Part shown: in pieces, positions 12,980 through 25,900 of the stretch | Layout of the letters: each line of letters begins with the position of its first letter | Position numbering within the stretch: position 1 is the stretch's first letter | NCBI GenBank assembly: GCA_936450465.1 | Contig: OW388296.1 | Location: 14,133,867 to 14,197,866 of the forward strand | DNA length: 64,000 nt | DNA from: Gibbula magus | Lineage: Eukaryota; Mollusca; Gastropoda; Trochida; Trochidae | Direction: 5' to 3' | The notes under the pieces: generated by a model | The model's database searches: none | What the model saw: the letters and a program-made list of their open reading frames with translations, nothing else | Told to the model about the DNA's origin: nothing | Translations under genes and position numbers: made by a program

Positions 12980-15726
12980 AGACAGAATCCGATCACTTCC
13001 GATTGAGTGTGAGATACTGTGCAATGCCGAGTCTAATGCTGCACCCGAAATATCCATATGCTCGGATATAAGGAGATTTATATGGAAACCAAAGGTGAAT
13101 GATTTTTTCAGTGAAATGATCAGAGCAGAACTTAGTAATCTTAGTTTAGTTGACTTTAACGATCACAATACATTTGACTCTACCAAAGCGGTTGATCAAC
13201 TTGTTTCTGTTATCCACTCCTCTGCTTCACGTTGTAACATGGCCTGTAGGAAAACCAGTGTTAAACTTGATAAATGTATCACCTTGGTATGATGAGGAAT
13301 GTGTTAACATCAAGAAACAAAAATATGACATTCTGAATAGATTCGGATTGACTGGAGACAAGTCTCTTTTATCCAAATTCCATACATCACGCAATGAATT
13401 CAGAGAATTATATCGTCATAAGAAAGAACAGTTTCTAATGAACTCTACTGAGGAAATTTTGGATTGCTATAATAATAAAAGCAAAGTCATTTTGGGCACA
13501 TGTCCAGTATTTTAGTAAACGGTCTGTGCAGTTATCATCGGTAGTGACGTATGGATTGATTATTTTCGATCTGTACTGAAGATCAGTGACAATATTATAG
13601 ATGATGATTTAATTACATTCTCAAAGGAGTGTATGGTTTCCCATGCTGACTATTCCGTTATTTGTGATGACTGTACTAATGATGATTACAACAATATTCT
13701 CAATCACGATATTAACCCCAATGAAGTTGTAACAACACTTCTTAATCTAAAGAAATCTCCTGGTCCAGATGGAATTGTGGCGGAAATGCACGTACCTTTG
13801 TAAATTATTCAATTGTATCTTTTCCTGAACAATGGTCGAAGAGTATAATATTCCCCTTACACAAAAAAGGTAACATTAATAATGTTAATAACTACAGAGG
13901 TATTTTCCTTTTAGATATACTAGTGAAATTTTTTACGTGTCTTCTCAATAGTCGCTTAAAACATTATATTGATGAATTTGATAAGTATCCAGAATCACAG
14001 TGTGGTTTCCGGAAGGGTTACTCAACCGTTGATAATATGTTTACCTTACAAAGTCTTATCCAGAAATATTATCTAAATCCAAAGGTCGTTTTTATTGTTT
14101 ATTTGTTGATTTTAGAAAAGCGTTTGATTCCATAAACAGAGATCTAGTGTGGCATGTTATTGCATCAAATAGTATCCATGGTTATATGTTGAACATTATT
14201 ATGGATATGTACTCTAAAACAAAAGTCTGTGTAAATTTGTCACAAAGCACAATTTCAGAATATTTTGACATTTTCAGTGGTGTGAGATAAGGTTGTATTT
14301 TAAGCCCTTTGTTATTTTCACTGTTTATTAACCAAATACATACAGTTATGAAGCAATGATGTAATAGGGGAATTTTTGTTGACTCTGATTTTGTAGAACT
14401 GTTCCTGTTGTTATATGCCGATGATTTTTGCTTGTTTTCAGATTCTGTTATAAGTTTACAAAAGAGAATTAATATACTTTCGCAGTTTTGCAAGAAATGG
14501 GGTCTGACAGTTAATCTTGATAAGACCGAAATTCTTGTCTTTCGAAACGGAGGGAAATTAAGAGCTTACGAATATTGGTACATGGACGGTATTAAACTAA
14601 ATGTATCAACATACTACAATTATCTTGGTTTAACATTTTCAAACAGATTATCTTGATCTGAATGTGTACAAAACTTAGTTATGAAAGCAAATAGAGCAAT
14701 GGCATCAATCAAAATATTTTCTTCAAAATTAAAAAATATATATCCAAGTGTGTTATTTAAGATGTTCGATGTATTGCTGAAACCTATCATATTGTATGGA
14801 TCTGAAATTTGGGGAATTCACAAATGGGAAGCTATTGAAAGATATCATGTTCAATTTTGTAAATATGTTCTTGGTGTGAGTTATAAGTGTTCAAATATTG
14901 CAGTGCTTACTGAATGTGGAAGAAACTATTTACATATTGACACCCTTCAAAAAGTAATTAAATGTTGGTTTAAAATATTAGAATCACAAGAAACGAGGTA
15001 TCCAAAACAGTGTTATAAAATGATGTATAAGCTTGAAGCAGTAGGTCGGCACACCTGGGCTTCGGATGTGAAGAAGATATTGTTCATATATGGATTTGGT
15101 TTTGTATGGGAAGCTCAGGGTGTCGGCAACAAAAGTAATTTTCTACATAATTTTGTTTTAAGAATTAATGATTGTTATATACAAAGCATATTTGCAGATA
15201 TTAATGGCAGTTCATCTTTAGATTTATATTCTAACATTAAACACACTTTCTGTATAGAACCATACCTACTTCATGTTAAATCGAAAGAATCACGACAGAG
15301 AATAACTTTGATCAGAATAGGTGCACTATCTATTAGAAAAAATACTGGAAGAAGAGAAGGAATACCTAGATGATATAGATTTTGTAAGCTTTGTGAAGAT
15401 AATGTAATTGAGGATGAACTACACTTTTTATTCAAATGTCCATTTTTAAAGAATTAAGACGGAAATATATCCCACATTTAACTTATCATGTTGATATTTA
15501 TTACCTGCAAAATATTTTACAACGACAAAACTTAGAAATTATTTTATCATATTCATATTTCATAAGAGATGCACTTGCCCTACGCTCGAAGTTTTGTATT
15601 ATCAATTTCACTCACAATGTAAATTTTATTTATTCTTCTCTCTGATGTTTGTCTGTTTTTTTGGGATATAATGTGTTTTTGTACGTGGGCCTAAGGCCTT
15701 TTACTGAAATAAACGAAATTGAACAA
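12980..15726 (+). pseudogene. 5'-truncated dead LINE (non-LTR retrotransposon), U1 copy
   Basis: It encodes remains of a LINE endonuclease/reverse transcriptase polyprotein across shifted frames. Order of parts: an SDHxPI-like end of the endonuclease right at the 5' end (12985-13005), a linker with WYDEEC (about 13280-13310), SPGPDG (13756-13773), PLHKKG and NNYRGI (about 13855-13905), GFRKGYST (about 14005-14030), the catalytic YADD (14414-14425), NLDKTEILVFRNGG, then a ~230-codon C-terminal open piece (14681-15373) with LYGSEIWG. A CKLC...HFLFKC zinc-finger-like end follows at about 15388-15440. Stops at 14288, 14357 and 14654 are shared with the U2 copy; the stop at 15371 is private. Flanking 23-bp direct repeats (12957-12979 and 15727-15749) mark the insertion. 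It is not functional. The clade is not assigned, but the domain order fits the apurinic-endonuclease LINEs (Jockey/CR1/I-like). Confidence 0.85.
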
Positions 15727-15924
15727 TCAAAGTTTCGTAGTGACCTTGACAATACTGTCAAGGTCACCAAAATCGACTGGTGTCTGGATATTCCCCAAAT
15801 GAAGACTGGTACCAAATTTGAAGACTATAGGTGCAACGGTCCATGAGATATCGCGTTAACAAAAAACGGTACAGAGCTGAATACTATATCCCCCCGCTCC
15901 GCGCTTCGTGGTGGCGGGGGACCG
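15727..15924. repeat. Interspersed host repeat, right part (U1)
   Basis: This is the continuation of the repeat interrupted by the LINE, starting with the second target-site copy. It contains ATTCCCCAAATGAAGACTGG and ends in a GC-rich stem (CCCCCGC at about 15891 pairing with GCGGGGG at about 15913) that stands out in AT-rich surroundings. The block then rejoins the macro-unit sequence at TAAACCTACTTAAC. Confidence 0.7.
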
Positions 15925-16039
15925 TAAACCTACTTAACTTTTTGTGAGTCTAACGTAGATTCGGCGAACAAATCAAAAACAAGGATTTTAAAATGTCACG
16001 GTAGAATGTTAAAGTGTCCACTAGTACAGCATGTCAGTT

Positions 16040-16216
16040 ATGTCTTCATGTAAAATTATAATTGTTTCTAATAATGGTGAAATAAAATGCTGTACATTTG
16101 CTGATAAAGGATTATTTTATGTTGAATTCATTAACAGAAAGTGCTGGATTCCACTGTCAGATGGGCAACTAAGCGCTCTCCACTTCAAGCTTAAGACTTT
16201 TTGCTGTGATCGTTGA
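16040..16216 (+). pseudogene. Shifted 111-codon-frame homologue (U1)
   Basis: The frame begins MSSCKIIIVSNNGEIK and runs to FCCDR. It then stops because two bases of the GATCGATTGATC segment are missing compared with U2. Downstream homology continues out of frame to about 16375. Confidence 0.35.
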
Positions 16217-18232
16217 TCTTGCGGTGCTTCAATTATGTTCTTTCATTGTTTAATGAAAGCTTTTACATCTTGGTTGCATTGAACAATGGACATCCATTCA
16301 ATCATTGTTTTAAATGGCACTCAGGGTTGACAACCTCTAAAGGGTATAGCTGCGAAGGAAAAACAGCCTCGTAAAACATAACACTCTCTACCTACAGCTA
16401 TGATGACATTCAACTGAAATATATTAACTCGGCAATAATTATTTTCTCATTCGCATTTCAAATATAAAGAACAATGGTTTTAAGTAAGCTTTGTTATATG
16501 TTGCCTCTATCAGTGAGTTGCCGTCTACCGACGATATAATGTTCATAAATATATGGAAAGTAGAAAACACAGTATACATGTAGTTTTAAAACAAGAAAGA
16601 GTTCAAATACGAGTTTCTCAATCTTTAGCAAAGAATTCAATAAGAACCGGATGAGAACAATTTGAGCTTTGATAAATGCGATATATTGAACTTAAGTTTT
16701 GTCATCCACTTTTTAAAATCTCAAATGGTATTTCACTTAATTCATTACCATCTTGACAAAATCTCTGATTTACAAATACTTTCTTAAATACTAAAAGTAT
16801 ATTAATTTTAAAAAAACTCGAACCATACATTCAACCAACAATACCTAAACTTGTCCTAATAAAACCCTGCTACATTACTAGTCCATTTAATGAATCCCAT
16901 ATAACCAAAAGTCATCAATGTCAAGGAGACACATAATTCTGTAAAGTAAATCTTGAATTATTGCCTCCTAAGGGGCCTTAGTGAACACTAAACACGGCTC
17001 TGTTCAATCTCATGACCTATCATGACCTGTTGTGGTTTATCTTCAGATTCCTAACAAGAAAAGCCTTTAAAGTGACATCCACCGTTTTTCGTAATATTTT
17101 GTTCGGTTTTGTTGGGTGCTGAATTTTTTTCTAAAAAATTCATTCAACTTGCATATTCATCTCCAATCCCAAGTTATTCATTTTGTTCAATTACACAAAG
17201 TCACAGACGCAATAAATGGCATGGTTTGGAATATGATACATATATGGAGCTTCGATCCACAAAATATAATAGTACTGGAGAATGGTAAATTAATGATTTA
17301 GGACAGACGGTTAAGTTCTGAGTTCCTTCGAAAAGAGACATTCTGTCCTATGCAATATGAAATTCAACCATCACAAGGAAATATGATATAATATAAAATA
17401 CATGTACGTTCAGTTGGATAACGTAACAAAGGATAATGGCCGATAGACTGCCTTCTAAAAGTGCTTTACGAGGAAGGTTGTGACTCGTATAATAAATAAC
17501 GTCTGAGTCGCTGTTTCGGGAGACATAGTGACCTTTAACAACCTCTCTTTACATATTTATACAATATTATTCAATTAGTTATCGATTGTTATAGTTGGAA
17601 TGAAATATCCATGTCGTATTCTGTAATAATGAATTTAAAATGTATACTGTTTGACATGCATCCTATTGATGGTACAGATGAGATTCGTATTTATGAATGT
17701 ACAGCCTCATGTCGGTAATTTATATTTGCAAACTTTCAAGGATCTCTCCCGAAAGTGCACTATATGGAGATGTATGTACATGTAGGCCAACTAAAAACTT
17801 CTCCTATGCTGCTAAAAAGTTCACAAGATACATTTTCGCATTGCATGTGTTGGAATCACATTGAATCATTTAGATTAAGTGTTAAATCCATGATCCGTCT
17901 TACCAATGTATTATGAGGAATTCAAGTATAAAGGTCACGTGCAAACACAATGACTCGTTTTTACAAGGCAATGATCTAAAATGGTGATATATAAGTGTTA
18001 AACTTATTAACATTAATACTGCAGGGTTGTTGTCATAAGTAAAATGATTGATTATATAATGAGGTTGTTCAACTGTGTAAACTAGTAAATATTGTGTCCG
18101 AAATTTTGTTTTAATTGAAAATTACGAATGTTGTTCTGATGCTCATCCTATCAAATAAGATTCTAAATTAGTACTAAAGTTTATTTACTTATAGAGGAAA
18201 TGGAGTCTGTCAAAATAAAATAATATGCAAAA

Positions 18233-20767
18233 TGTAATTTCAGAAGAGAATTCAAAATCTGTAATTGCAATCACTACTCAGATGTTTTCATCAGCGTGTA
18301 CAACACATATAAATTCAGGTTTATGAATGAAGACGTTATCTCTAAATGCATTAAAAACCATAGCATGCTTTTCCTAAACATAGTATTAAAGGGACAGGAG
18401 CACGTTTTTTTCCCGTTCAAATAAGTCGATGAAATGTATTTGAATAATACTGTCACCAATAGTAAAACACCCTTCTCCTTTTGGAAAATCAAATTAAAAA
18501 ATGTGGTTCCATAAAGCCATTTGAATCGTTTTTGTCTTTCTAAATAATGAAATGTGTTCACAATAAAATAGCCGCCTAGCAAGTTTTTGCTTTATACGCA
18601 ACATGGTTATTGCCACTACGGATAATTGGTTTGTGTAATAAGATGTTTTACCCTCTAAAGTAATCATATAAATATAAATGAAATAAACTATCATTATAAA
18701 TGGGAAAATTTAAAAAAATAAAATTTGCAAAAAACGTGCTACTGCCCCTTTCATGGAATTATCATGAGGTCAGATTATAAATCGGGGTTCACGGAAGTAC
18801 GACATGCAATGTAGCTGCGATTTGCAATAGAAAATGTATTACAATACATATTGCAATAAATAAATTGCAATTACATTGTCTCACATGATTAAAAAAAAAT
18901 AATTTGGCCATAACCTTTGATTTGTCTGTCATACGCCTTTTATAGTTAACATTGTCGTCCTTTCTGGTGTGACCTTTCACATGAGGTCATACGATATTCT
19001 TTTGACATTCACCAATTGATGTAGAAAAAAAATCCTTTACCTTTTCATTGGTCAGTAATAGGTCATTGGTGTCGACATGTGAATCTCTTGTGATGAGACC
19101 TTTGAGATTAGGTAATAATTTAACACAGGAAGCAAATTTTCTGAAAATTGTAACTTTAGCTATTAAGTTTGTAGCAAGTGAAATTCCCTTCATACTTGAC
19201 ATGTGCTTTGTGATGATACCTTTCAAATAAGTTGTTAAAGTTTAACATATTGTTTTGACCTGTGTTGTTCTCAATGTTTGTGTATCTGTTCAAACATTAT
19301 TTGATATTTTGTGAATAAAAGCATAGTGACGATTATGATATGATTCATGTGGGATAAATTGATTGTTGTATAACGGTATCCAAGTCAGGACAATGCAGGT
19401 TCTTGTTAAGGTTTGCACATCTGTAAACATCCATTTATAATGAATAATATCTCTTAACGATGTTATTGTTCAAACAGTCCGTAGCATGTACATCTCAGAA
19501 GTGGTAGATGTGTGATGCAAACTTCTTTGGGTGAACATAGAGGTTAACGATGAATTCATATCATATAATAGCAGCCCGAATCCATTCCCAGATACCTGAA
19601 AGCTTCACCATTGTGCAAAACCGAAGATAATACCAACAATAACAGATTCTTTCATTGATCAACAAACCTTATGTTTGAGATTGCTTTTTTGCTACCGTCG
19701 CAAATGTCAAAATTAGTTTAAACCATCAAAAAACATTACGGAGATGCAATAGCAGTCCATTTGATCCATGCATATGCCACTTTCCCAGGGTTCAATGTTC
19801 ATGTTTGGCAGGGAATCGAACCTCAGATCAACTCTCCAACTATCAAGCGGGTCACCCACTGGGACAGCTATAAACATTGCTGCTGAAATTCACTCACTTT
19901 CAGCAATGCAAAGGACAACAAGTTTCACAACATACTCCTCACATGACACCTGTCCTTTTGTATAATTTCCACCCGTAAACGAATAGGGTTACTATACATT
20001 GTTTATTACATTTTCCCATCAGAAATGAAAATAAAGCAACGCAGTTTTAGTTGTAATCATAGCTCCAGTTAATATACTCCTCTAGAACATCAGAAGTGTT
20101 TTGAACATAGAACTCCATGTAAACCTGATATATTTACCATGCAGAATTCGCTGATCTTCGTTAAGGGCCGGTCATACAGCACGTATCACGCACAAAGTTT
20201 GGTTGTGCGTGCCTGTCCAACGAGAATTGGACCATTTTCACTGATTTACAAACCGATGAAATGCGCAAATCGCGCATGTATCGCGCATGTATCGCATAAG
20301 ACTCGAATCGTGTGCGTGATTCACGGCTTTCTCGACCTTTGGGCTGTGTGACCTGCCCTTTAGGAAAGCGTACAACACATTATCAATATCGAAGTCCATT
20401 TCAGGGTTTAAGGTTTAACACAATTGTTGATAAAAATGTATCTTCCATCAACTCTCTGTCAATCCAATTATTGCTGTTTTGGAGAACAAATATATTCACA
20501 TATTGTAAAGATACTCATTCTGGTATATTTGTTGTAGGGGTTATTACGTGGGTAATCATTATAGCTATAATCAACATGCAGCTGTCATCCTAAATTTATT
20601 AATCATATAATTATATGGTTGCTGCTTACATGATACAGGATACAACATATAGTTATATTTATTCTTATACAAACACATATAAAAGTTATGAATGCTTGAA
20701 TAGTTGGAGTTGAGAGTTAATAAACTTGTTTGTTAATAAACTCGAACATGCTCATTTGACTAACGTT
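18233..20767. other. B-specific block (U1, ~2.5 kb)
   Basis: This block is absent from U0 and U3, where GCAAAA is followed directly by TGCTGC (6207/6208 and 44186/44187). It contains the shortened MITE (20164-20359) and otherwise AT-rich sequence with short frames such as 18987-19226 (minus), 19048-19230 (plus) and 18274-18694 (minus). These frames persist in U2 only because the copies are recent. No gene was recognised. Confidence 0.75.
20164..20359. mobile_element. Harbinger-like MITE, internally deleted (U1)
   Basis: The same insertion as in U2, with the same TTA flanks (20161-20163 and 20360-20362), but about 376 bp of the interior are missing. The termini carry single changes (GGTCATACAGC at the left, GACCTGCCCT at the right). 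Confidence 0.75.
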
Positions 20768-21140
20768 TGCTGCATAATCCCGATCAATGCATTGCAATTG
20801 TGTCATATTAAGGTATTACGTTTGAAATACATTTTGAAGCTACACAGTACCCTTCTATCCACAAGAAGGCATTTACATTCATGTAATGCCGCCATGTTAG
20901 ATATTAAATATAACACACACATTGTAATATTTTCTATTATCCATTAATGTGTGTACTGATTATTGAAATGGATCACTTGAAATAGTATTTCTATCTAATC
21001 AACTGTGTTTCAAAATATGTTTCGTACCAGAAAACACGTTTTGAAATGATAGATAATTTGTCAAAGGTCAAATAAGAAATTTTCATATTATTTTAATTGT
21101 TAACTCGCACATTAATCAGTTATACTGTTTAAACTGAAAA

Positions 21141-21200
21141 TCGGCAGATTACATGTATACTGTTTTATCATCGGCAGATTACATGTATACTGTTTTATCA
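21141..21200. repeat. 30-bp tandem duplication (U1 only)
   Basis: Two adjacent copies of a 30-bp word beginning TCGGCAGATTACATG. U2 has one copy, at about 37128-37157. Confidence 0.85.
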
Positions 21201-21438
21201 TTCTCCACTGCAAACTTCAAAGCTTTAGTGTGCTCGAGTACGGTAATATCTCAATGTGCTCTTTCCTTCCAAGATAATTGTATCGATGTGAAGATTTACT
21301 CCTAGGAATGTAATTACATTCTAAATATGACTGTAATGACTTCTCAACTAAATTATAATCGAACAGAAACTGCATCTTTGAAGTTAATGAAAATATTTTC
21401 ATATCCGTTGTTATAATTTCGTGCATCATGATTTTTTA

Positions 21439-21718
21439 TCCAACCAGTATGTACTACCGTGGGATATAGTCATCACCCCGTCCGTCTGTCCGTCCGTCCT
21501 TCCGTCCGTCCTTCCGTCTGTCCGTCCATCCGTAATCATTTCGTTTCCGGAGCAGAACTCGAAAACCATTCATGATATATTTCTGAAAATGTGTATTACC
21601 CACCTACTGAAGTGGTGCCTTTTGACACTTTGAGATTTCTGAAAAACATTTTCTTTTCGTATCCATAGAAACAAATTATGTGGGACCGGTGGGATATGTC
21701 ATCTTCTGATGACTCTTG
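21439..21718. mobile_element. Short TTTTTTA-flanked element with TCCG tract (U1)
   Basis: It is a 280-bp insertion flanked by TTTTTTA (21432-21438 and 21719-21725). U0 and U3 have a single TTTTTTA at the same place (6735-6741 and 44661-44667). Near the 5' end it has CCGTGGGATATAGTCATC and a (TCCG)n tract. Near the 3' end it has CCGGTGGGATATGTCATC followed by TTCTGATGAC. The two ends share a direct repeat, and the ATCCCACC / GGTGGGAT words also form inverted repeats. No frame for a protein. Confidence 0.75.
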
Positions 21719-22846
21719 TTTTTTAGAAATGGAACTTTATCCTCACAATATTGCACTTAGTAACATCAGTTCACGGTGTAAAACATCACCTCAAAGAAAC
21801 ACCTAATATGCTTAACATTACTGCATTGCAACAGTGCATGTACAGTGCCTCTTAGTTCAATTACTTACAAGTCTCTCGCACACCAGTTACAACTGATTCA
21901 AAGGGACACTGATTCATTGTTGTTAATTCTGAATAACATAATCTCCCAGGAGGCTCCTTGTGAACAATAATCACATAGCTCATTGATGCTGTGCATTATT
22001 CATAATAATTGTCACCGTATCATTTCATATCAACAGTAATTGGAGACAAGCTTTGGATAATGACTTGATTCACTTTTCTCCTAATTTATCATGATTTGGT
22101 GGAATCAATGGATCATTCGATAGATTCGCTCGTATCGTATAATGATTTTGAAGAACTTTTTGTATATACAAATTACAATACTTATCTTAAAACCAAGTGA
22201 TATAATCTATGTAATAAAAACTGTATAATGAACTGTATTGCTTACTCACTTCCTCATTACATTCGTGATACGGTTTTGTAGAAACATATTTGCAATATTT
22301 TCAATAAAATATTTTTATAAAGGTGTTGTAATGCGTTTGTAAAACAATTTGATTTGTCAAATAAAACTTATTTTTTACATTCTGATTGCAAGTAGGCTGC
22401 TGTGTTGATGCTATTAAACGCACTAAATGTTAGTCATGTAGTAAAACTATTAACCAAGTGCTTTTGTCAATTTGATATGTGACAAATTTACAACTTTCAA
22501 CTTAAATTACAAAAGTATAGGTATGTGCGACAGACATGTATTTATTTGGTTCATCTTCCTGTGACCATCAGTATCACTCAGCAGGACCTGAAGAGTGGTA
22601 ATGTTGATCAGGAGCAAAACGCTATGTCACAACCATTGTTCTCTAACGTCATGATGCTATCACTTTCGAGTTATGAAATGCTATGCTAATATAATCAAGT
22701 ACATTAAATACAGTTACCTGATATCCTGAATCAAGACGTTTAATATTAACGTCTCACCTGGATTAAGTATCCTCATGGGACATATGTATACTTGTGAAAG
22801 AAATGAAATTAAAATGCTATTTTGACCGAGTCCCCCATGACCTCAG

Positions 22847-22995
22847 ACAGTGAAAGTCGGATGTTCATTAGCAGTTATCTGCAAGTCACAGATTTATTCA
22901 TTACAATGGTCAGATTAATAGCCTCAGGCAGTGCTGCTCGTGAATCATCAAGAAAAATGCTCTCAGAGGCAATGCAATTTTTATATAGAAGTCAT
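22847..22995 (+). pseudogene. 149-bp exon-like module (U1 copy)
   Basis: Same module and same length as in U0. The acceptor-like CCTCAG and the donor GTAAGT (22996) are intact and the frame is open across it. Peptide differences from U0 are few (for example SGSAARES against SGSVARES). Of the five copies, this and U0 keep the best splice signals. Family unknown. Confidence 0.4.
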
Positions 22996-25900
22996 GTAAG
23001 TAATTAATATTACATTATTTATATTTGTATCCAATTGTCAGTTGTCTTTTGTACCAGGCCTATCTACATGTGTATATTGGAAGTAACCAATTAGAGATAA
23101 GGCCCAAATGTGGATTGAAAATCTATTTTATGTAACCAGGGTGTGTCATAAGGTGAGATAAACATGTTATTTGTCAAAAGCTGATAGCTATTCTATTCAT
23201 TATATGATGTTAGCATTGTAATTACACAAGAACAGGATCGTTTTTATGTTGAGGGGCTGCCAGGAACATCTCGCCACAGTTACAATCTGACGTCATAGTA
23301 CAACTTAAATCAGACCATTGTTTTATAGAGTCAACTTATATTAATCACTGGTCACAGTGAAACTAGGATATATCTTTATTCCAGCTTGGTAATCGTGTCT
23401 ATGTGTCGATATTCTGTAACAGTCCATTATTTATTTTGTCCAGTATCTTTTGTTGTATTTGCATATACTGAATCTTTTACAACCAGAATAACAGAAGAAC
23501 GATAATGGAAAGCATGTAATAACATAAACCTTCGCCAACTATCTAAATGTGTGTGGGAACAAAAATCAAATACTGGTCAATTTGATAAACATCCGATCAA
23601 GTCATGCCACTAAACGACAATGTAAGTAGCTTCTTAATGCAAATTATAATGAGTAATTGTATGGGTTAACTAACTCAATATCACGATTGGATGTTCTAAA
23701 ATGACAATTTTATATACATAATGTTTAAACATTATGACATATCTTTATTGTTCTATGCTGTCTGTCGAGAAACTAATTTTATGGTTTCTGAGAAAGCTAA
23801 TGTGTTAGTTTACATTACATGTCCATGTATCAGTGTATAAAACATACAACGGCATTGTGTTATCTTCTGAATACAGACTCACCATGTAATTACATCTAAT
23901 GAATAATCAAAGCAATTTTGATTCCAGATATCTGATTTGTCAGCCCTGACACAAGTGCGTCGATGTCTCGCTAGACATGACAGATTTACTAGGTTGTTAA
24001 CATTTAGTTATACACACTGTGAAGTTCAATAATGGCATATTACATGTCATGAATAAACTTGTTTAGCATATAATTAGAGACTTATTTCCTTTATAAAGCA
24101 AATTGCTCCTCTATCCACTAATCTACAGTTCTTAAGGATACGGTTACTCTAAAAATAACATGTTTCCTAATAAGGTCTTCACTTGGGTAATACATAACTT
24201 CCTTGGACTATTTAAGGTTATTGCCTGTATTTACATATTTATGTATTGCAATGTGATAAATTTCGAACTCCCAGACCAATAGCTTTAACGAAATGTTATT
24301 GCTATTTCCCTCGTGTACTATTACATAATTATGCATGTGTGTTATAATGGGCTTATCAGTTGATTTGTTCTTGATCACTTATGGCTCAATATAAAATCCT
24401 CTATTCGAACTTTTTAAAAATAATACATGACATCAACACCAAAAGATGATGTAAATCGGTTGGTTTGAAAATGATTTGTTTAGATATGCATATTATGGGT
24501 TTGTAACACACTTGTGTGTGTACAGAAGCACAGGGTTCGGATAGGTGAGATTAATTTGACAACAAAATCGATATCTTTTACATAATAAGATCGTGGCAAG
24601 ATATAGATAAAAGTACTTATCATGGCATTGGCAATGAAATCACAACAATGAAACCACAACCTGATTGCACAACAGCTTATGATCCTGTGATAACAAGTTT
24701 GAGTGAGTATATATTGTATCAGTGCAATCAATAGTCATGTGCAATGTCAATATGCTGACGAAAACATCGACCCTTTGATGCATAAAATAAGGTGTCCTTT
24801 ATGATGCAGATTATAGCCATAAAAGCCTGTATAGCGATTTAATGTTATATAAGGTTTTGGTTTTGGTTTATTGCAATGAAAAACAACTCCCTCTGAAGGG
24901 AGATTGACATTTTATCTCAAATCAATTACAATCATCAAAGTAGATTTCTATTTTTGAAGATATAGATATAGTCTCGACTGTTTTTTATTCATTATTTTGA
25001 TGTTGTTTCCATACTGAATTATGACCCTTTTTAAATTCAAACTTCTCCACGGCAATATCTAGAACATTATTGTTTTATTATTGTCACTAAAACGTAAGCG
25101 AGATGTTGCTGATGATGCCTCCTTATCAATTGATATTAGTTTAGGCATAACAACTATCAATCTTCATGAGTAATCGTGGTTCTGTTTAAGATACATTAGA
25201 GTAAATTAAATAGGACATATGTTCTATGTATATAACATAGCACATGTGTCCTTCTTGAATGCACCCCCTACAATACATGAACTTTTGTTATTGTTATGTT
25301 GTAAAGGCTATTCATTTTCATGTTCTTTGTCATCATATCATTTCATATAATTTCATTTCATGTATACATTTTCTGTTGCTGATGAACTGTAAGTAAGACA
25401 CCCACAAAGGTATAGCCTCACAAAACTAATTTATAAAGCACTGGACGGTAAAGAAAGCATTACAACCGAATGACTTTCAATTGGACAACTTAATGACAAA
25501 TCTCAACGAGGCTAATCCTATACCGAACATAACACTCTACCACCATAAGCTCATCAATTTACGGGATATCTGTGTATTTGCACCAATACACCACAGGGGA
25601 AATGGTTTCGATAAATCAGTTGCGATACAGGATATTCAGAGAATTATGAGTTCAAGGTCCTAAATACGTGTAGGAGACTCGAGGGGACATTATGACAAGG
25701 ATGTGGTATATTGAGTTCTCTTTGAAGATAGCGGTTTGTCCTGTAATTTAATTCTGTCAGTTAACACAGGCACTACATAATGTATATCAAATATTTCAAG
25801 TAGGGGCCATGATGTGTCGACGAAAATTGGTAATATTACCAGATTTGAAAAAGTATATATGTGAAGACAAGTATTGATCATGCTGTGATCAATGTATTGT

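Larger units (their letters stand above)
10181..25137. repeat. Macro-repeat unit U1 (type B, ~15.0 kb)
   Basis: The second unit is colinear with U0 outside two extra blocks, 12646-15924 and 18233-20767, and a small element at 21439-21718. It is very close to U2, with only scattered substitutions and small indels by eye. Relative to U2 it lacks about 0.7 kb around 17240-17250, which removes the CARD-like fragment, and about 0.38 kb inside the MITE. It carries a private 30-bp tandem duplication at 21141-21200. Sequence between the listed sub-features is AT-rich and has no recognised gene. Confidence 0.85.

Noticed and set aside
12780..13292. 170-codon frame starting in the dispersed repeat and running into the LINE
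   Set aside because: The start lies in the tandem 150-bp repeat upstream of the target-site copy, so the frame is an accidental fusion rather than a LINE first ORF.
15885..15924. GC-rich stem as a Helitron 3' end
   Set aside because: No CTRR follows the stem and there is no matching TC start at the left edge of the block.
18987..19230. Paired frames on both strands, repeated at 34630-34873
   Set aside because: U1 and U2 are too similar for conservation to mean anything, and no motif is recognisable.
21478..21535. (TCCG)n tract as a CRISPR-like or independent microsatellite
   Set aside because: It is an internal part of the small element, with the same tract in U2 and a shorter one at 61722-61742. 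There are no spacers.
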